Positions 15,125 through 23,815 of a DNA stretch of 64,000 nt are shown here, one piece after another. The DNA lies in contig NZ_LMRT01000009.1 of NCBI RefSeq assembly GCF_001426225.1, forward strand, positions 265 through 64,264, read 5' to 3'. The stretch's first letter is position 1. Every line of letters starts with the position of its first letter. The notes beneath the pieces were generated by a model. It was not told the DNA's origin, did no database searches, and saw nothing but the letters and a program-made list of their open reading frames with translations. The position numbers and the translations under genes are program-made. This DNA is from Allobosea sp. Leaf344 (GTDB lineage: Bacteria; Pseudomonadota; Alphaproteobacteria; Rhizobiales; Beijerinckiaceae).

Positions 15125-17215
15125 ATGCTCGACAGGACGAAGACGGCGACCTACGCGGTGGAGGCTGGCCACCCGCACGATCTCGGTGCGACCTATGATG
15201 GCGAGGGGACCAATTTCGCCCTGTTTTCCGCCTGGGCGGATTCCGTGGATCTCTGCCTGTTCGACGAGAGCGGCACCACCGAAATCGCCCGCATCCCGCT
15301 GCCCGAATACACCAACGAGATCTGGCACGGCTATCTGCCCGGCGTGAAGCCGGGGCAGCTCTATGGCTACCGTGTCCATGGCCGCTTCGCCCCCGAGGAG
15401 GGCCACCGCTTCAACCCCAACAAGCTGCTGCTCGATCCCTATGCCCGCGACTTCGCCGGCGACCTGAGCTGGAACGCGGCGCATTACGGCTATGAGCAGG
15501 ATGCCGAGACCGATCGCGATCTCAGCTTCAACACGCTCGACAGCGCGCCCTTCATGCCGAAATGCGTCGTCACCGACATGGCGTCGGAGCGCGCGCCGCC
15601 GCCCGGTCCCCGCATCCCCTGGGACCGCACCATCTTCTACGAGACCCATGTGCGCGGCTTTACCAAGCTGCACCCCGCGGTGCCCGAGCCGATGCGCGGC
15701 ACCTTCGACGGCCTCGGCGAGCAGGCGATCGTCGATTACATCAAGAGCCTGGGGGTGACCTCGGTCGAGCTTCTCCCGGTCCACGCCTTCTGCGACGATC
15801 ACCACCTGCTCGAGAAGGGCCTCAACAATTACTGGGGCTACAACACCATCGGCTTCTTCGCGCCGAAGACCCGCTACAAGGGTCGCGCCGGCCTGCGCTC
15901 CTTCCGCGACATGGTTCGCCGCTTCCACGATGCCGGGCTCGAGGTGATCCTCGACGTGGTCTACAACCACACCGCCGAAGGCAATGAGCTGGGCCCGACC
16001 CTGTCCTTCAAGGGCATCGACAATTTCTCCTATTACAGGACGATGCCGGACGAGCCGCGCTTCTACATCAACGACACCGGCACCGGGAACACCGTCAACA
16101 CCAGCCATCCGCGGGTCCTGCAGATGATCCTGGATTCGCTGCGCTACTGGGTCGAGGTCATGGAGGTCGACGGGTTCCGCTTCGATCTCGGCACGATTCT
16201 GGGGCGCGAGCCGCATGGGTTCGACCAGCGCGGCGGCTTCTTCGACGCGATCGGCCAGGACCCCGTGCTGCGCCGCGTCAAGCTGATCGGCGAGCCCTGG
16301 GACATCGGCCCCGGCGGCTACCAGGTCGGCGGCTTCCCGCCTGGCTGGGCCGAGTGGAACGACAAGTACCGCGATACGATCCGCGCCTATTGGAAGAGCG
16401 AGGAAGGGGTGGTTCGCGATCTCGCCGCCCGCATCACCGGCTCGGGGGATGTCTATGATCTGCGTGGGCGCCGGCCCTGGGCGACGGTCAACTTCATTAC
16501 CGCCCATGACGGCTTCTGCCTCAACGATCTCGTCTCCTACAACGAGAAGCACAACGATGCGAATGGCGAGGACAACAAGGACGGACACGGCCACAACCTC
16601 TCCTTCAATTTCGGTGTGGAGGGGCCGACCGAGGATGGCGGCATCATCGCCGCCCGCGAGCGCCAGAAGCGCAATCTGCTGGCGACGCTGCTGCTCTCGC
16701 ACGGCACGCCGATGCTGCTCGCCGGCGACGAGCTCGGCCATACCCAGAACGGCAACAACAACGTCTATTGCCAGGATAACGAGCTCTCCTGGATCAATTG
16801 GGACAAGCTGACCGGGCGGGACAAGGCGCTGACCAATTTCGTCAGGCGCGTGGCCAAGCTGCGGGCGGACCATCCGATCTTCCGCCGCGCCAGCTTCCGC
16901 GACGGCTGCCTGCTGCGCTGGGTCAACCCGGCCGGCGGCGAGCAGCAGGAGGAGCATTGGGACGATCCCGGCCTGCGCGCCATCGGCCTGCTGCTGCACA
17001 TGCCCGATGTCGATGTCGGCGGCGACGAGGCGCTGATCCTGTTCAACAGCTTCGACGGCGAGGTGCCGTTCAAGCTGCCGCCCCGGGTCAAGGCCGGCCG
17101 CTGGTCGGTGGTGCTCGATACCGAGACGGGGCCGCAATCGGATGAGGGCCGCAAGGGGCTGGAGGCGGACGATGTCCTGAACCTGGTCCCGCGTTCGCTG
17201 ATCGTCCTGATGTAG
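15125..17215 (+). CDS. glgX: Glycogen debranching enzyme (GlgX/TreX type)
   Basis: A GH13 isoamylase-type debranching enzyme, 696 residues from the ATG at 15125. It hydrolyses alpha-1,6 branches of glycogen to release linear maltodextrin, the substrate of TreY. After an N-terminal CBM48 domain (LGATYDGEGTNFALFSAWA), the catalytic motifs are DVVYNHTAEGNELGPTLSFKG, VDGFRFDLGTILG (nucleophile), LIGEPWDIGPGGYQVGGFP (acid/base) and FITAHDGFCLNDLVSYNEKHN. An in-frame ATG at 15053 would add 24 basic residues with no family similarity that I recognise; its spacing from the promoter makes it possible. Position after treZ/treY suggests it feeds trehalose synthesis from glycogen. No glycogen synthase or branching enzyme is in the window. 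Confidence 0.93.
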   Translation: MLDRTKTATYAVEAGHPHDLGATYDGEGTNFALFSAWADSVDLCLFDESGTTEIARIPLPEYTNEIWHGYLPGVKPGQLYGYRVHGRFAPEEGHRFNPNKLLLDPYARDFAGDLSWNAAHYGYEQDAETDRDLSFNTLDSAPFMPKCVVTDMASERAPPPGPRIPWDRTIFYETHVRGFTKLHPAVPEPMRGTFDGLGEQAIVDYIKSLGVTSVELLPVHAFCDDHHLLEKGLNNYWGYNTIGFFAPKTRYKGRAGLRSFRDMVRRFHDAGLEVILDVVYNHTAEGNELGPTLSFKGIDNFSYYRTMPDEPRFYINDTGTGNTVNTSHPRVLQMILDSLRYWVEVMEVDGFRFDLGTILGREPHGFDQRGGFFDAIGQDPVLRRVKLIGEPWDIGPGGYQVGGFPPGWAEWNDKYRDTIRAYWKSEEGVVRDLAARITGSGDVYDLRGRRPWATVNFITAHDGFCLNDLVSYNEKHNDANGEDNKDGHGHNLSFNFGVEGPTEDGGIIAARERQKRNLLATLLLSHGTPMLLAGDELGHTQNGNNNVYCQDNELSWINWDKLTGRDKALTNFVRRVAKLRADHPIFRRASFRDGCLLRWVNPAGGEQQEEHWDDPGLRAIGLLLHMPDVDVGGDEALILFNSFDGEVPFKLPPRVKAGRWSVVLDTETGPQSDEGRKGLEADDVLNLVPRSLIVLM

Positions 17216-17293
17216 CAGCGGGTTGACGCCGGCTTCGCACCGGCCGAGCCTTCCGGGCGGCAGCGGATCATCCGCGCCCCCCGGGAGGCCCGA

Positions 17294-17611
17294 ATGGCGA
17301 TCTTCGAAATGCGCACCTACACCATCAGGGTCGGGCTGCTGCAGGATTATCTGAACCTCTACCACGCGGAAGGGCACGCGATTCACTGCCGCTTCCTCGG
17401 TCCCTCCGTCGCCTGGTTCTGCTCGGAGGTGGGGGAGCTGAACCAGGTCATCATGATCTGGCGCTATGACAGCCATCAGGACCGGGAAGAGCGCCGCGAG
17501 CGCCTCTATGCCGATCCCGGCTGGCTCGCCTTCATCCCCAAGACGCGCGCCTTCATCGAGCGCATGGAAAACCGCATCGTGAAACCGGCCTTCTTCTCGC
17601 CGCTGCAATGA
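17294..17611 (+). CDS. NIPSNAP-family protein
   Basis: A 105-residue dimeric alpha-beta barrel protein of the NIPSNAP family. It begins with the conserved FEMRTYTIRVGLLQDYLNLY segment, has the N-x-V-x-x-I-W-R-Y-D-S motif near 55-65 (LNQVIMIWRYDS), and ends KPAFFSPLQ. The biochemical role of bacterial members is not settled. It is alone between glgX and the convergent CoxL-like gene, with a GC-rich leader and no evident stress promoter. Confidence 0.85.
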   Translation: MAIFEMRTYTIRVGLLQDYLNLYHAEGHAIHCRFLGPSVAWFCSEVGELNQVIMIWRYDSHQDREERRERLYADPGWLAFIPKTRAFIERMENRIVKPAFFSPLQ

Positions 17612-17635
17612 TGCGCCGGGGCGCCCTGCCCCTGC

Positions 17636-19972
17636 TCAGCCGCCGCGCGCCTGGCGGATCGCATGCCAGATCCGCGCGGGCGTCGCCGGCATGTCGAGAT
17701 GGCGCACGCCGAGCGGGCGCAGCGCGTCGAGGATCGCGTGCATCACCGTCTGCGGCGCGCCGATGCAGCCGGCCTGGCCGCTGCCCTTGACGCCGAGCGG
17801 GTTCGACCGCGTCGGGATCTCCACCATGGCGAGCTCGAAATCCGGCAGGTCGGCGGCACGCGGCATCGCGTAATCCATGAAGCTCGCGCTCAGCAGCTGG
17901 CCGGAATCGGCATCATAGGCCGCCTCCTCCATCAGCGCCTGGCCCAGCCCCTGGGCGAGCCCGCCATGCACCTGCGCCTCCGTCAGCAACGGGTTCACCA
18001 GCGTGCCGTAATCATCGACGGCGACATAGCGCAGCACGTTGACCAGCCCGGTCTCGGGATCGACCTCGACCTCCGCCACCTGGGCGCCGTTCGGAAAGGT
18101 CATCAGATCGCAGCGATGATCGCCATGGCTGGACAGGGGCGCGCCGCTGCTCTCCCGCACATGCGCCGCCACGGCCAGGAGCCCGATTTCCCGCAGCGGC
18201 TCCTCCCGAGAGACGAAGCGACCGGCCTCGAAGCGCAGCGCCTCCGGCCTCACCTGCAGCAGCTGCGCCGCGACCGGCAGCGCCTTCGCGAGCAGGTCCT
18301 CCGCGGCCAGCACCAGCGCCCCGCCGCCGAGATGCAGGGAGCGCGCCCCGCCATGCCCGCCGCCGCGCGGCACACGCTGCGTATCGGCCTGCACCAGCCT
18401 GAAGGCGTCGACCGAAAGCCCCAGCCGCGCCGCCAGCACCTGGGCGAAGCTGGTCTCGTGGCCCTGCCCGTTCGACTGGGTGCCGACCGCCATCTCGATC
18501 GTGCCATCGGCCTGCACCGTCAGCCAGGCCTCCTCGTTCGGCGGCCCGCGCGAGGTTTCGAGAAAGCAGCCTATGCCGAAACCGCGCAGCCGCCCGCGCT
18601 TGCGCGCCTGCCGGCGGCGTGCCGGAAAGCCCGCCTGGTCCGCCGCCGCGAGCACCCGGTCGAGATTGCCCGAAAAATCCCCGCAATCGATCGTGATGCC
18701 GAAGGCGCTGCGATACGGAAAACTCGTGATGAAATTCAGCTTGCGCAGCGCCGCCGGGTCGCGCTTCAGCCGGTGCGCGGCCTCGTCGACCAGCCGCTCC
18801 AGCAGATAATTCGCCTCGGGCTTGCCGGCGCCGCGATAGGCGTCGATCGGCGCGGTGTTGGTGAACACGCCGGTGACCTCCATGCGGATCGCCGGAATCG
18901 CATAGAGCCCGCCCATCGCATTGGCGGCGGCGTTGGTGGCGCTGCCCGGCCCGAGCGAGGAGACATAGGCGCCGACATTGCCGAGCGTCTGCATGGACAG
19001 CGCCAGAAAGCGCCCCTTCCGGTCGATAGCCAGGCTGGCGGTGGTGAGATTGTCGCGGGCATGAGCCCCGCCGGTGAACTCCTCGATCCTGTCCGCCACC
19101 CAGCGGACCGGCCGGCCGAGCTGACGGGCCGCCCACAGGACCAGCGCATATTCCGGATAGGTGACGTTCTTCATGCCGAAGCCGCCGCCGACGTCGGGGC
19201 TGGAGACATGCAGGCGGTGGAGCGGCAGGCGGAACACCCCCTGCGCCAGCTCCTGCCGGATCGCATGGACGGAAGCCGCCGAGATCGCGAGATGATAGGT
19301 CGCCGTCGCCGGATCGAAGCGGCCGATCGCGACCCGGGGCTCGAGGGCCGCCGCGACGATCCGGTTGTTGACCAGATCGAGCGTGACGATCTCGTCGGCC
19401 ACGGCGAAAGCATCGGCGACCGCCTGCGCATCGCCGCGCTCGTAGCGATAGGCGATGTTGCCTTGCGCCTGGCTCCAGAGCTGCGGCGCGCCCGGCGCCG
19501 CGGCGGCGGCGAGATCGGTGACCGCGGGCAGGATGTCGTAATCGACGATGATCGCCTCGCAGGCGAGGCGGGCCGCATCGGCGCTCTCCGCCACCACGAA
19601 GGCGACGCCGTCGCCGACATGGCGCACATGCCCGCCGGCCAGCACCGGCCGTTCCGGCACGTGGAGAGGCGCGCCTGTGCTCAGCGCCAGCGATGTCGGC
19701 ATCGGGCCGAGCGCGGCGATATCGGCATGGCTGTAGATCGCGACCACGCCCGGCAGGCCGGCGGCGGCCTCGGAATCGATCGCGACGATCCGGGCATGGG
19801 CATGGGGCGAGCGCAGCACAGCCGCATGCAGCATGCCGTCGGCGGGGCGATCATCGAGATAATCGCCGGCGCCCGTCAGGAAGCGGTGGTCCTCGCGCCG
19901 CCTCAGCGAGCGCGGATCGTCGAAGGGCGCGCCTGGCGGCGCCTGCTGCGGGACCAAATCGCCGTCACTCAT
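17636..19972 (-). CDS. Molybdopterin-binding large subunit of xanthine dehydrogenase/CO dehydrogenase family (CoxL-like)
   Basis: A 778-residue molybdenum hydroxylase large subunit. Landmarks are RREDHRFLTGAGDYLDD at the N-terminus, DVGGGFGMKNVTYPEYALVLWAARQLGRPVRW near 255-285, the active-site loop DAYRGAGKPEANYLLERL, SNGQGHETSFAQVLAARLG near 500, and GVKGSGQAGCIGAPQ near the C-terminus. The loop lacks the cysteine of true aerobic CO dehydrogenase (AYRCSFR), so the substrate is not CO. In the last motif a glutamine (codon CAG) stands where most family members have the catalytic glutamate (G-x-G-E-x-G). The FAD and 2Fe-2S subunits that normally accompany it are absent from the neighbourhood. 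Either partners lie elsewhere or activity is altered. Confidence 0.85.
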   Translation of the reverse strand: MSDGDLVPQQAPPGAPFDDPRSLRRREDHRFLTGAGDYLDDRPADGMLHAAVLRSPHAHARIVAIDSEAAAGLPGVVAIYSHADIAALGPMPTSLALSTGAPLHVPERPVLAGGHVRHVGDGVAFVVAESADAARLACEAIIVDYDILPAVTDLAAAAAPGAPQLWSQAQGNIAYRYERGDAQAVADAFAVADEIVTLDLVNNRIVAAALEPRVAIGRFDPATATYHLAISAASVHAIRQELAQGVFRLPLHRLHVSSPDVGGGFGMKNVTYPEYALVLWAARQLGRPVRWVADRIEEFTGGAHARDNLTTASLAIDRKGRFLALSMQTLGNVGAYVSSLGPGSATNAAANAMGGLYAIPAIRMEVTGVFTNTAPIDAYRGAGKPEANYLLERLVDEAAHRLKRDPAALRKLNFITSFPYRSAFGITIDCGDFSGNLDRVLAAADQAGFPARRRQARKRGRLRGFGIGCFLETSRGPPNEEAWLTVQADGTIEMAVGTQSNGQGHETSFAQVLAARLGLSVDAFRLVQADTQRVPRGGGHGGARSLHLGGGALVLAAEDLLAKALPVAAQLLQVRPEALRFEAGRFVSREEPLREIGLLAVAAHVRESSGAPLSSHGDHRCDLMTFPNGAQVAEVEVDPETGLVNVLRYVAVDDYGTLVNPLLTEAQVHGGLAQGLGQALMEEAAYDADSGQLLSASFMDYAMPRAADLPDFELAMVEIPTRSNPLGVKGSGQAGCIGAPQTVMHAILDALRPLGVRHLDMPATPARIWHAIRQARGG

Positions 19973-20012
19973 GCCTGCCTGCCCCGCTGCGTTCGCTGAC
20001 GCCTTCTGTCAT

Positions 20013-20028
20013 GCCCTATTCGTAGGGC
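20013..20028. other. Small UUCG-type hairpin upstream of the CoxL-like gene
   Basis: GCCCTA (20013-20018), TTCG (20019-20022) and TAGGGC (20023-20028) form a 6-bp stem with a stable tetraloop. It lies 41 bases ahead of the minus-strand CoxL-like start and about 100 bases ahead of pxpB. The role is unknown; chance occurrence is possible. Confidence 0.3.
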
Positions 20029-20126
20029 GGAGCAACAGACATGCCGGCATGGGAAGCGTGCGCTTTTGCCTTGAACCGCCGCCAGAGCCTGGGTGACAAT
20101 CGCGCCCGACGCTGGCAGATGCTCGC

Positions 20127-20891
20127 GTGACGCGTCACGAGATCCCCGAGGCTCCGCCGGACATGCCTGTTGCCGCCAGCCCCCGCCTGCTCCGCTGCGG
20201 CGATGCGGCCATCTCGGTCGAATTCGGCAGCACCACCGATCCCGCCCTCAACGCGCAGGTGCTGGCGCTCGATGCGGCTCTGGCGGCGGAGCCGGTCGCG
20301 GGGGTGATCGAGACCGTGCCGACCTATCGCTCGCTGCTCGTCCAGCTCGACCCGCTGCGCACCGATTTCGCGGCGCTGGAGGCGCATATCCTGTCGCTCT
20401 GCGCCCGGCCCCCGGCGCAGCGGCCGCAGCCCCGGCGCTGGCTCGTGCCGGTCGTCTTCGGCGGCGATTTCGGCATGGATCTCGCCGATCTCGCCGTGCG
20501 CCACGCGATGAGTGTGGAGGCGCTGGTCGCGCGCTTCTGCGAGGCGACCTATCATGTCGCGATGATCGGCTTCATGCCCGGCTTCGCCTATCTCGGCGGG
20601 CTCGATCCGCAGCTCGCCACGCCGCGCCGGCTGCAGCCGCGCATGCGCGTGCCCGCCCAGTCGATCTCGATCGGCGGCGCCCAGGCGGCGATCATGACGG
20701 TGGAAGGTCCGAGCGGCTGGCACATGATGGGCCGCACCCCGATGCGCGCCTTCCTGCCCGGCCTCGACCCGGTGTTCCTCTACGAGCCCGGCGACGAGAT
20801 CCGCTTCGAGCCGATCGCCGAGGAGGCCTGGAACGGGCTCGATGCCCGCGCCGCCGCGGGCGAGCCGGTGGCGCGGCTGGAGCGGCTATGA
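20127..20891 (+). CDS. pxpB: 5-oxoprolinase subunit B
   Basis: A 254-residue PxpB (allophanate hydrolase subunit 1 family), a subunit of the ATP-dependent 5-oxoprolinase PxpABC that opens pyroglutamate to glutamate. The family pattern is clear: LLRCGDAAISVEFG near 24-37, the VPVVFGGDFGMDLADLA region near 113, FMPGFAYLGGLDPQLATPRRLQPRMRVPAQSISIGGAQAAIM near 150-192, and a closing FEPIAEEAWNGL. The start is GTG at 20127; ATG at 20163 would remove 12 poorly conserved residues. The stop overlaps the pxpC ATG by four bases. Confidence 0.9.
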   Translation: MTRHEIPEAPPDMPVAASPRLLRCGDAAISVEFGSTTDPALNAQVLALDAALAAEPVAGVIETVPTYRSLLVQLDPLRTDFAALEAHILSLCARPPAQRPQPRRWLVPVVFGGDFGMDLADLAVRHAMSVEALVARFCEATYHVAMIGFMPGFAYLGGLDPQLATPRRLQPRMRVPAQSISIGGAQAAIMTVEGPSGWHMMGRTPMRAFLPGLDPVFLYEPGDEIRFEPIAEEAWNGLDARAAAGEPVARLERL

Positions 20892-21886
20892 CGAAGCTAA
20901 TCGTCAGATCCTGCGGCCCCGCGACCTCGATCCAGGATCGCGGCCGCTTCCTCTATCAGCGCTACGGGGTCTCGCCCGCCGGCGCGATGGACAGGCTGTT
21001 CCTCGCCGCCGCCAACCTCCTCGTCGGCGCGGCGCCGGACGCGGCGGCGATCGAACTCGGCCTCGGCGGCGCGCGCTTCACGGCGGAAGGCACGCTGCTG
21101 GTGGCGCTGGCCGGTCCGTCCTGCAGCCTGAGCGTCGACGGGCAGAAGATCGCGCCCTTCACCGCCGCCCGCGCCGAGGCGGGCGCGGAGATCGTGGCCA
21201 GGATCGATCCCGGCGCGGCCTATGCCTATCTCGCGCTGGAAGGCGGGCTCGCCACGGCGCCCGACATGGGCAGCCGCTCGATGCATCGCCGCTCCGGCAT
21301 CGGCGGCGCGCCACTCGCCCCGGGAACGCGCCTGCCTGCGCAGGGCGGCGGGCCCGAACCCCTGGCCTTCGTCGAGCCGCCACGCCATGAGACGGGGCCG
21401 ATCCGAATCCTGCCGGGCCCGCAGGATGATTTCTTCCCGCCGGAGGCGCTGGCGACCCTGTGCGGTGAAGGCTACCGGCTGAGCGCCCAGGCCGATCGCA
21501 TGGGCGTCAGGCTGGAGGGGCCGGTGCTGGCGCATCGCGACGGCTACAACATCGTCTCCGACGGCATCGTGGACGGGTCGATCCAGGTGCCCGGAGACGG
21601 CCAGCCGATCGTGCTGCTGCGCGACCGGCAGACGACCGGCGGCTATCCCAAGATCGCCACCATTATCAGCGCCGATATTGGCCGTTTCGCCCAGATACCG
21701 CCGGGGGAGCCGGTCCGCTTCGCCATCGTCACGCTGGACGAGGCGATCGCCGCGGCGGCGCGGCTGGACGCGCGGATCGAGGGGCTCGTCGGCGCCTGCC
21801 AGCCCCTGGCCGCGCCCTTGACCAGCGAAAGGCTGCTCGCCCTCAACCTGATCGGCGGCGTGACGAGCGCGCAGCCGGCCGATTGA
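20888..21886 (+). CDS. pxpC: 5-oxoprolinase subunit C
   Basis: A 332-residue PxpC (allophanate hydrolase subunit 2 / biotin-dependent carboxyltransferase-like fold). It starts ATGACG at 20888 overlapping the pxpB stop. Motifs include GPATSIQDRGRFLYQRYGVSPAGAMDR (10-36), AAIELGLGGARF (56-67), RILPGPQDDFFPPEAL (176-191) and GSIQVPGDGQPIVLLRDRQTTGGYPKIATII (about 233-263), all characteristic. It forms a complex with PxpB. Its 3' end faces pxpA with a six-base gap, so the three subunits are encoded together but on opposite strands. Confidence 0.92.
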   Translation: MTKLIVRSCGPATSIQDRGRFLYQRYGVSPAGAMDRLFLAAANLLVGAAPDAAAIELGLGGARFTAEGTLLVALAGPSCSLSVDGQKIAPFTAARAEAGAEIVARIDPGAAYAYLALEGGLATAPDMGSRSMHRRSGIGGAPLAPGTRLPAQGGGPEPLAFVEPPRHETGPIRILPGPQDDFFPPEALATLCGEGYRLSAQADRMGVRLEGPVLAHRDGYNIVSDGIVDGSIQVPGDGQPIVLLRDRQTTGGYPKIATIISADIGRFAQIPPGEPVRFAIVTLDEAIAAAARLDARIEGLVGACQPLAAPLTSERLLALNLIGGVTSAQPAD

Positions 21887-21892
21887 GCCAGG

Positions 21893-22660
21893 CTAGCCGG
21901 CGGCTCCGTGGCGCCGCACCGTGACGCCCGCCGCTTCGAGCCTCTGGCGCAGCAGCCGTGCCAGCGCGACGGATTGCGGATTGTCGCCATGGACGCAGAC
22001 GGAATCGATGCCGACCTCGAGCCTCCGGCCGCTCGTCGTGGTCACCGCCCCCTCCTCCACCATGCGCAGCACATGCGCGGCCGCGGCCTCCGGATCGTGG
22101 ATGACGGCTCCGGGCAGCGAGCGGTCGGTCAGGTTGAAGCTGTCGTCATAGGTCCGGTCCGCATAGATCTCGCGGAAATGCGCCAGGCCGAGCTTCTGCG
22201 CCGCCCGCTCCGTCGCCATCCCCGGCATCACCAGGAACAGCGCGTCGGGCGCCGCCGCCTTGATGCCGCGCCCGACGGCGAGCGCCAGCGCATCGTCCTC
22301 GGCGCAGATATTGCCGAGCGCGCCATGCGTCTTCACATGCGTCATGGGATAGCCGACCAGCGACGCCATCGCCTGGAAGGCCCCGACCTGATAGGCGACG
22401 AGGTTCTCCACCTCCCGCGTCGTCAGCCCGGGCAGGCGCCGCCGGCCGAAGCCGATCAGATCGGCGAAGCCGGGATGGGCGCCGATGCCGACGCCGCGCG
22501 CGCGCGCCAGCTCCGCCGTCTTGCGCATGATCTCGGGATCGCCGGCATGGAAGCCGCAGGCGACATTGGCCGATGTGACGATGTCGAGCATCGCCGCGTC
22601 GTCGCCCATGGTCCAGGGGCCGAAGCTTTCGCCGAGATCGGCGTTCAGGTCGATATTCAT
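21893..22660 (-). CDS. pxpA: 5-oxoprolinase subunit A (LamB/YcsF family)
   Basis: A 255-residue PxpA, the LamB/YcsF-family subunit of 5-oxoprolinase. It shows DLNADLGESFGPWTMGDDAAML at the N-terminus, ANVACGFHAGDPEIM near 33-47, GVGIGAHPGFADLIGFGRR near 57-75, and VKTHGALGN near 110. The C-terminal IDSVCVHGDNPQSVALA is also typical. It is the last gene of the minus-strand series (PdxA-like, TctC, TctB, TctA, DapA-like, PxpA) and converges on pxpC. This places pyroglutamate-type ring opening in the same locus as a tricarboxylate-type importer. Confidence 0.93.
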   Translation of the reverse strand: MNIDLNADLGESFGPWTMGDDAAMLDIVTSANVACGFHAGDPEIMRKTAELARARGVGIGAHPGFADLIGFGRRRLPGLTTREVENLVAYQVGAFQAMASLVGYPMTHVKTHGALGNICAEDDALALAVGRGIKAAAPDALFLVMPGMATERAAQKLGLAHFREIYADRTYDDSFNLTDRSLPGAVIHDPEAAAAHVLRMVEEGAVTTTSGRRLEVGIDSVCVHGDNPQSVALARLLRQRLEAAGVTVRRHGAAG

Positions 22661-22748
22661 GGCGTGATCCGAAGGCTGGCGGCCGGTCCGCCCCGCCTAG
22701 CCTATCGTCGCCGCCATGGCGAGCACAACGCGCGGCAATGGCTCTCCT

Positions 22749-23666
22749 CTATTTGCCCCAGCGCAGCGCCAGCGGATCGAGCTCGCGGGCCAGCTCGATC
22801 AGCCCCTTGCGGGTCTCGGGGTGCAGCGGCGTCAGCGGGTGGCGCACCGCCTCGCTCCTGATCACGCCGCCCTCCTTCATCACCGCCTTGGCCGAGCGCA
22901 GCCCGCATTGCCGGTTCTCGTAATTGATGATCGGCAGCACTTTGGCATAGAGCGCCATCGCCTGCTTGCGGTCGCCCGCGAAATAGGCGGTCAGGATCGG
23001 CTTGATCAGGTCGGGGATCATCGCGCTGGTCATCGTGCCGGTGGCGCCGGCGTCGAGATCGGCCATCAGCGTGATCGCCTCCTCGCCGTCGAAGGGCCCC
23101 GCCACGGCCGCGCCGCCGGCCTCGATCAGCGCCCGCAGCTTGCCGGCCGTGCCGGGCACCTCGATCTTGAAATAGCGGACGAGCGGAACCTCCTTCGCCA
23201 GCCTCACCATGAAGGCGACGCTCAGCGTCACGCCCGACAGCGGCGCATCCTGCAGGATGATCGGCAGGCCGCAGGCATCCGCCACCTGCTTGAAATGCTC
23301 GATCATCCCCTGCTCGTCGGCCTTGAGCAGCGCCCCGTGATAGGGCGGCATCATCATCAGCATCTTCGCCCCGGCATCGGCCGCGGCCTTGGCGCGTTCG
23401 GCGGCGATCCGTGTCGAGAAATGCGAGGTGGTGACGATCACGGGCACGCGCCCGGCCACCTGCTCGAGCGACAGCCGCATCACCTGGTGCCGCTCCGCAT
23501 CGGTCAGCAGGAACTGCTCGGAGAAATTGGCGAGGATGCAGATCGCGTCGACGCCCTGGTCGACCATCAGATCCATCACCCGGCGGTTGCCGTCGAGATC
23601 GAGGTCGCCATTCTCATGGAACACGGTCGGGGCGATCGGCAGGATGCCCCTATAGGCTTCACTCAT
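22749..23666 (-). CDS. DapA-family aldolase/dehydratase
   Basis: A 305-residue class I aldolase of the dihydrodipicolinate synthase/N-acetylneuraminate lyase superfamily. The start MSEAYRG at 23666 was chosen because upstream in-frame residues lack similarity. The N-terminal GILPIAPTVFHENGDLDLDGNRR is typical. The predicted Schiff-base lysine is in RYFKIEVPG near residue 168, and the region VIVTTSHFSTRIAAERAKAAADAGAKMLMMMPPYH is the canonical barrel segment. It lacks obvious DapA features that would prove lysine biosynthesis, and its place between tctA and pxpA argues for a catabolic substrate such as a sugar acid or hydroxy-oxoacid. The exact substrate is unknown. Confidence 0.85.
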   Translation of the reverse strand: MSEAYRGILPIAPTVFHENGDLDLDGNRRVMDLMVDQGVDAICILANFSEQFLLTDAERHQVMRLSLEQVAGRVPVIVTTSHFSTRIAAERAKAAADAGAKMLMMMPPYHGALLKADEQGMIEHFKQVADACGLPIILQDAPLSGVTLSVAFMVRLAKEVPLVRYFKIEVPGTAGKLRALIEAGGAAVAGPFDGEEAITLMADLDAGATGTMTSAMIPDLIKPILTAYFAGDRKQAMALYAKVLPIINYENRQCGLRSAKAVMKEGGVIRSEAVRHPLTPLHPETRKGLIELARELDPLALRWGK

Positions 23667-23815
23667 GGTTTCCTCGCTTGGTCCTCGGTCGTCTATCCAT
23701 CGGCCGGGCCGACACAGCCTTTCGATCTCGCTCGCGACCGGTGCCGTCAAGAGCCGACCCCCGCGCGCCATCAGGACCGCGATCTGCCCCAGCGTGAATC
23801 GCTCGCGCGGTTCGT

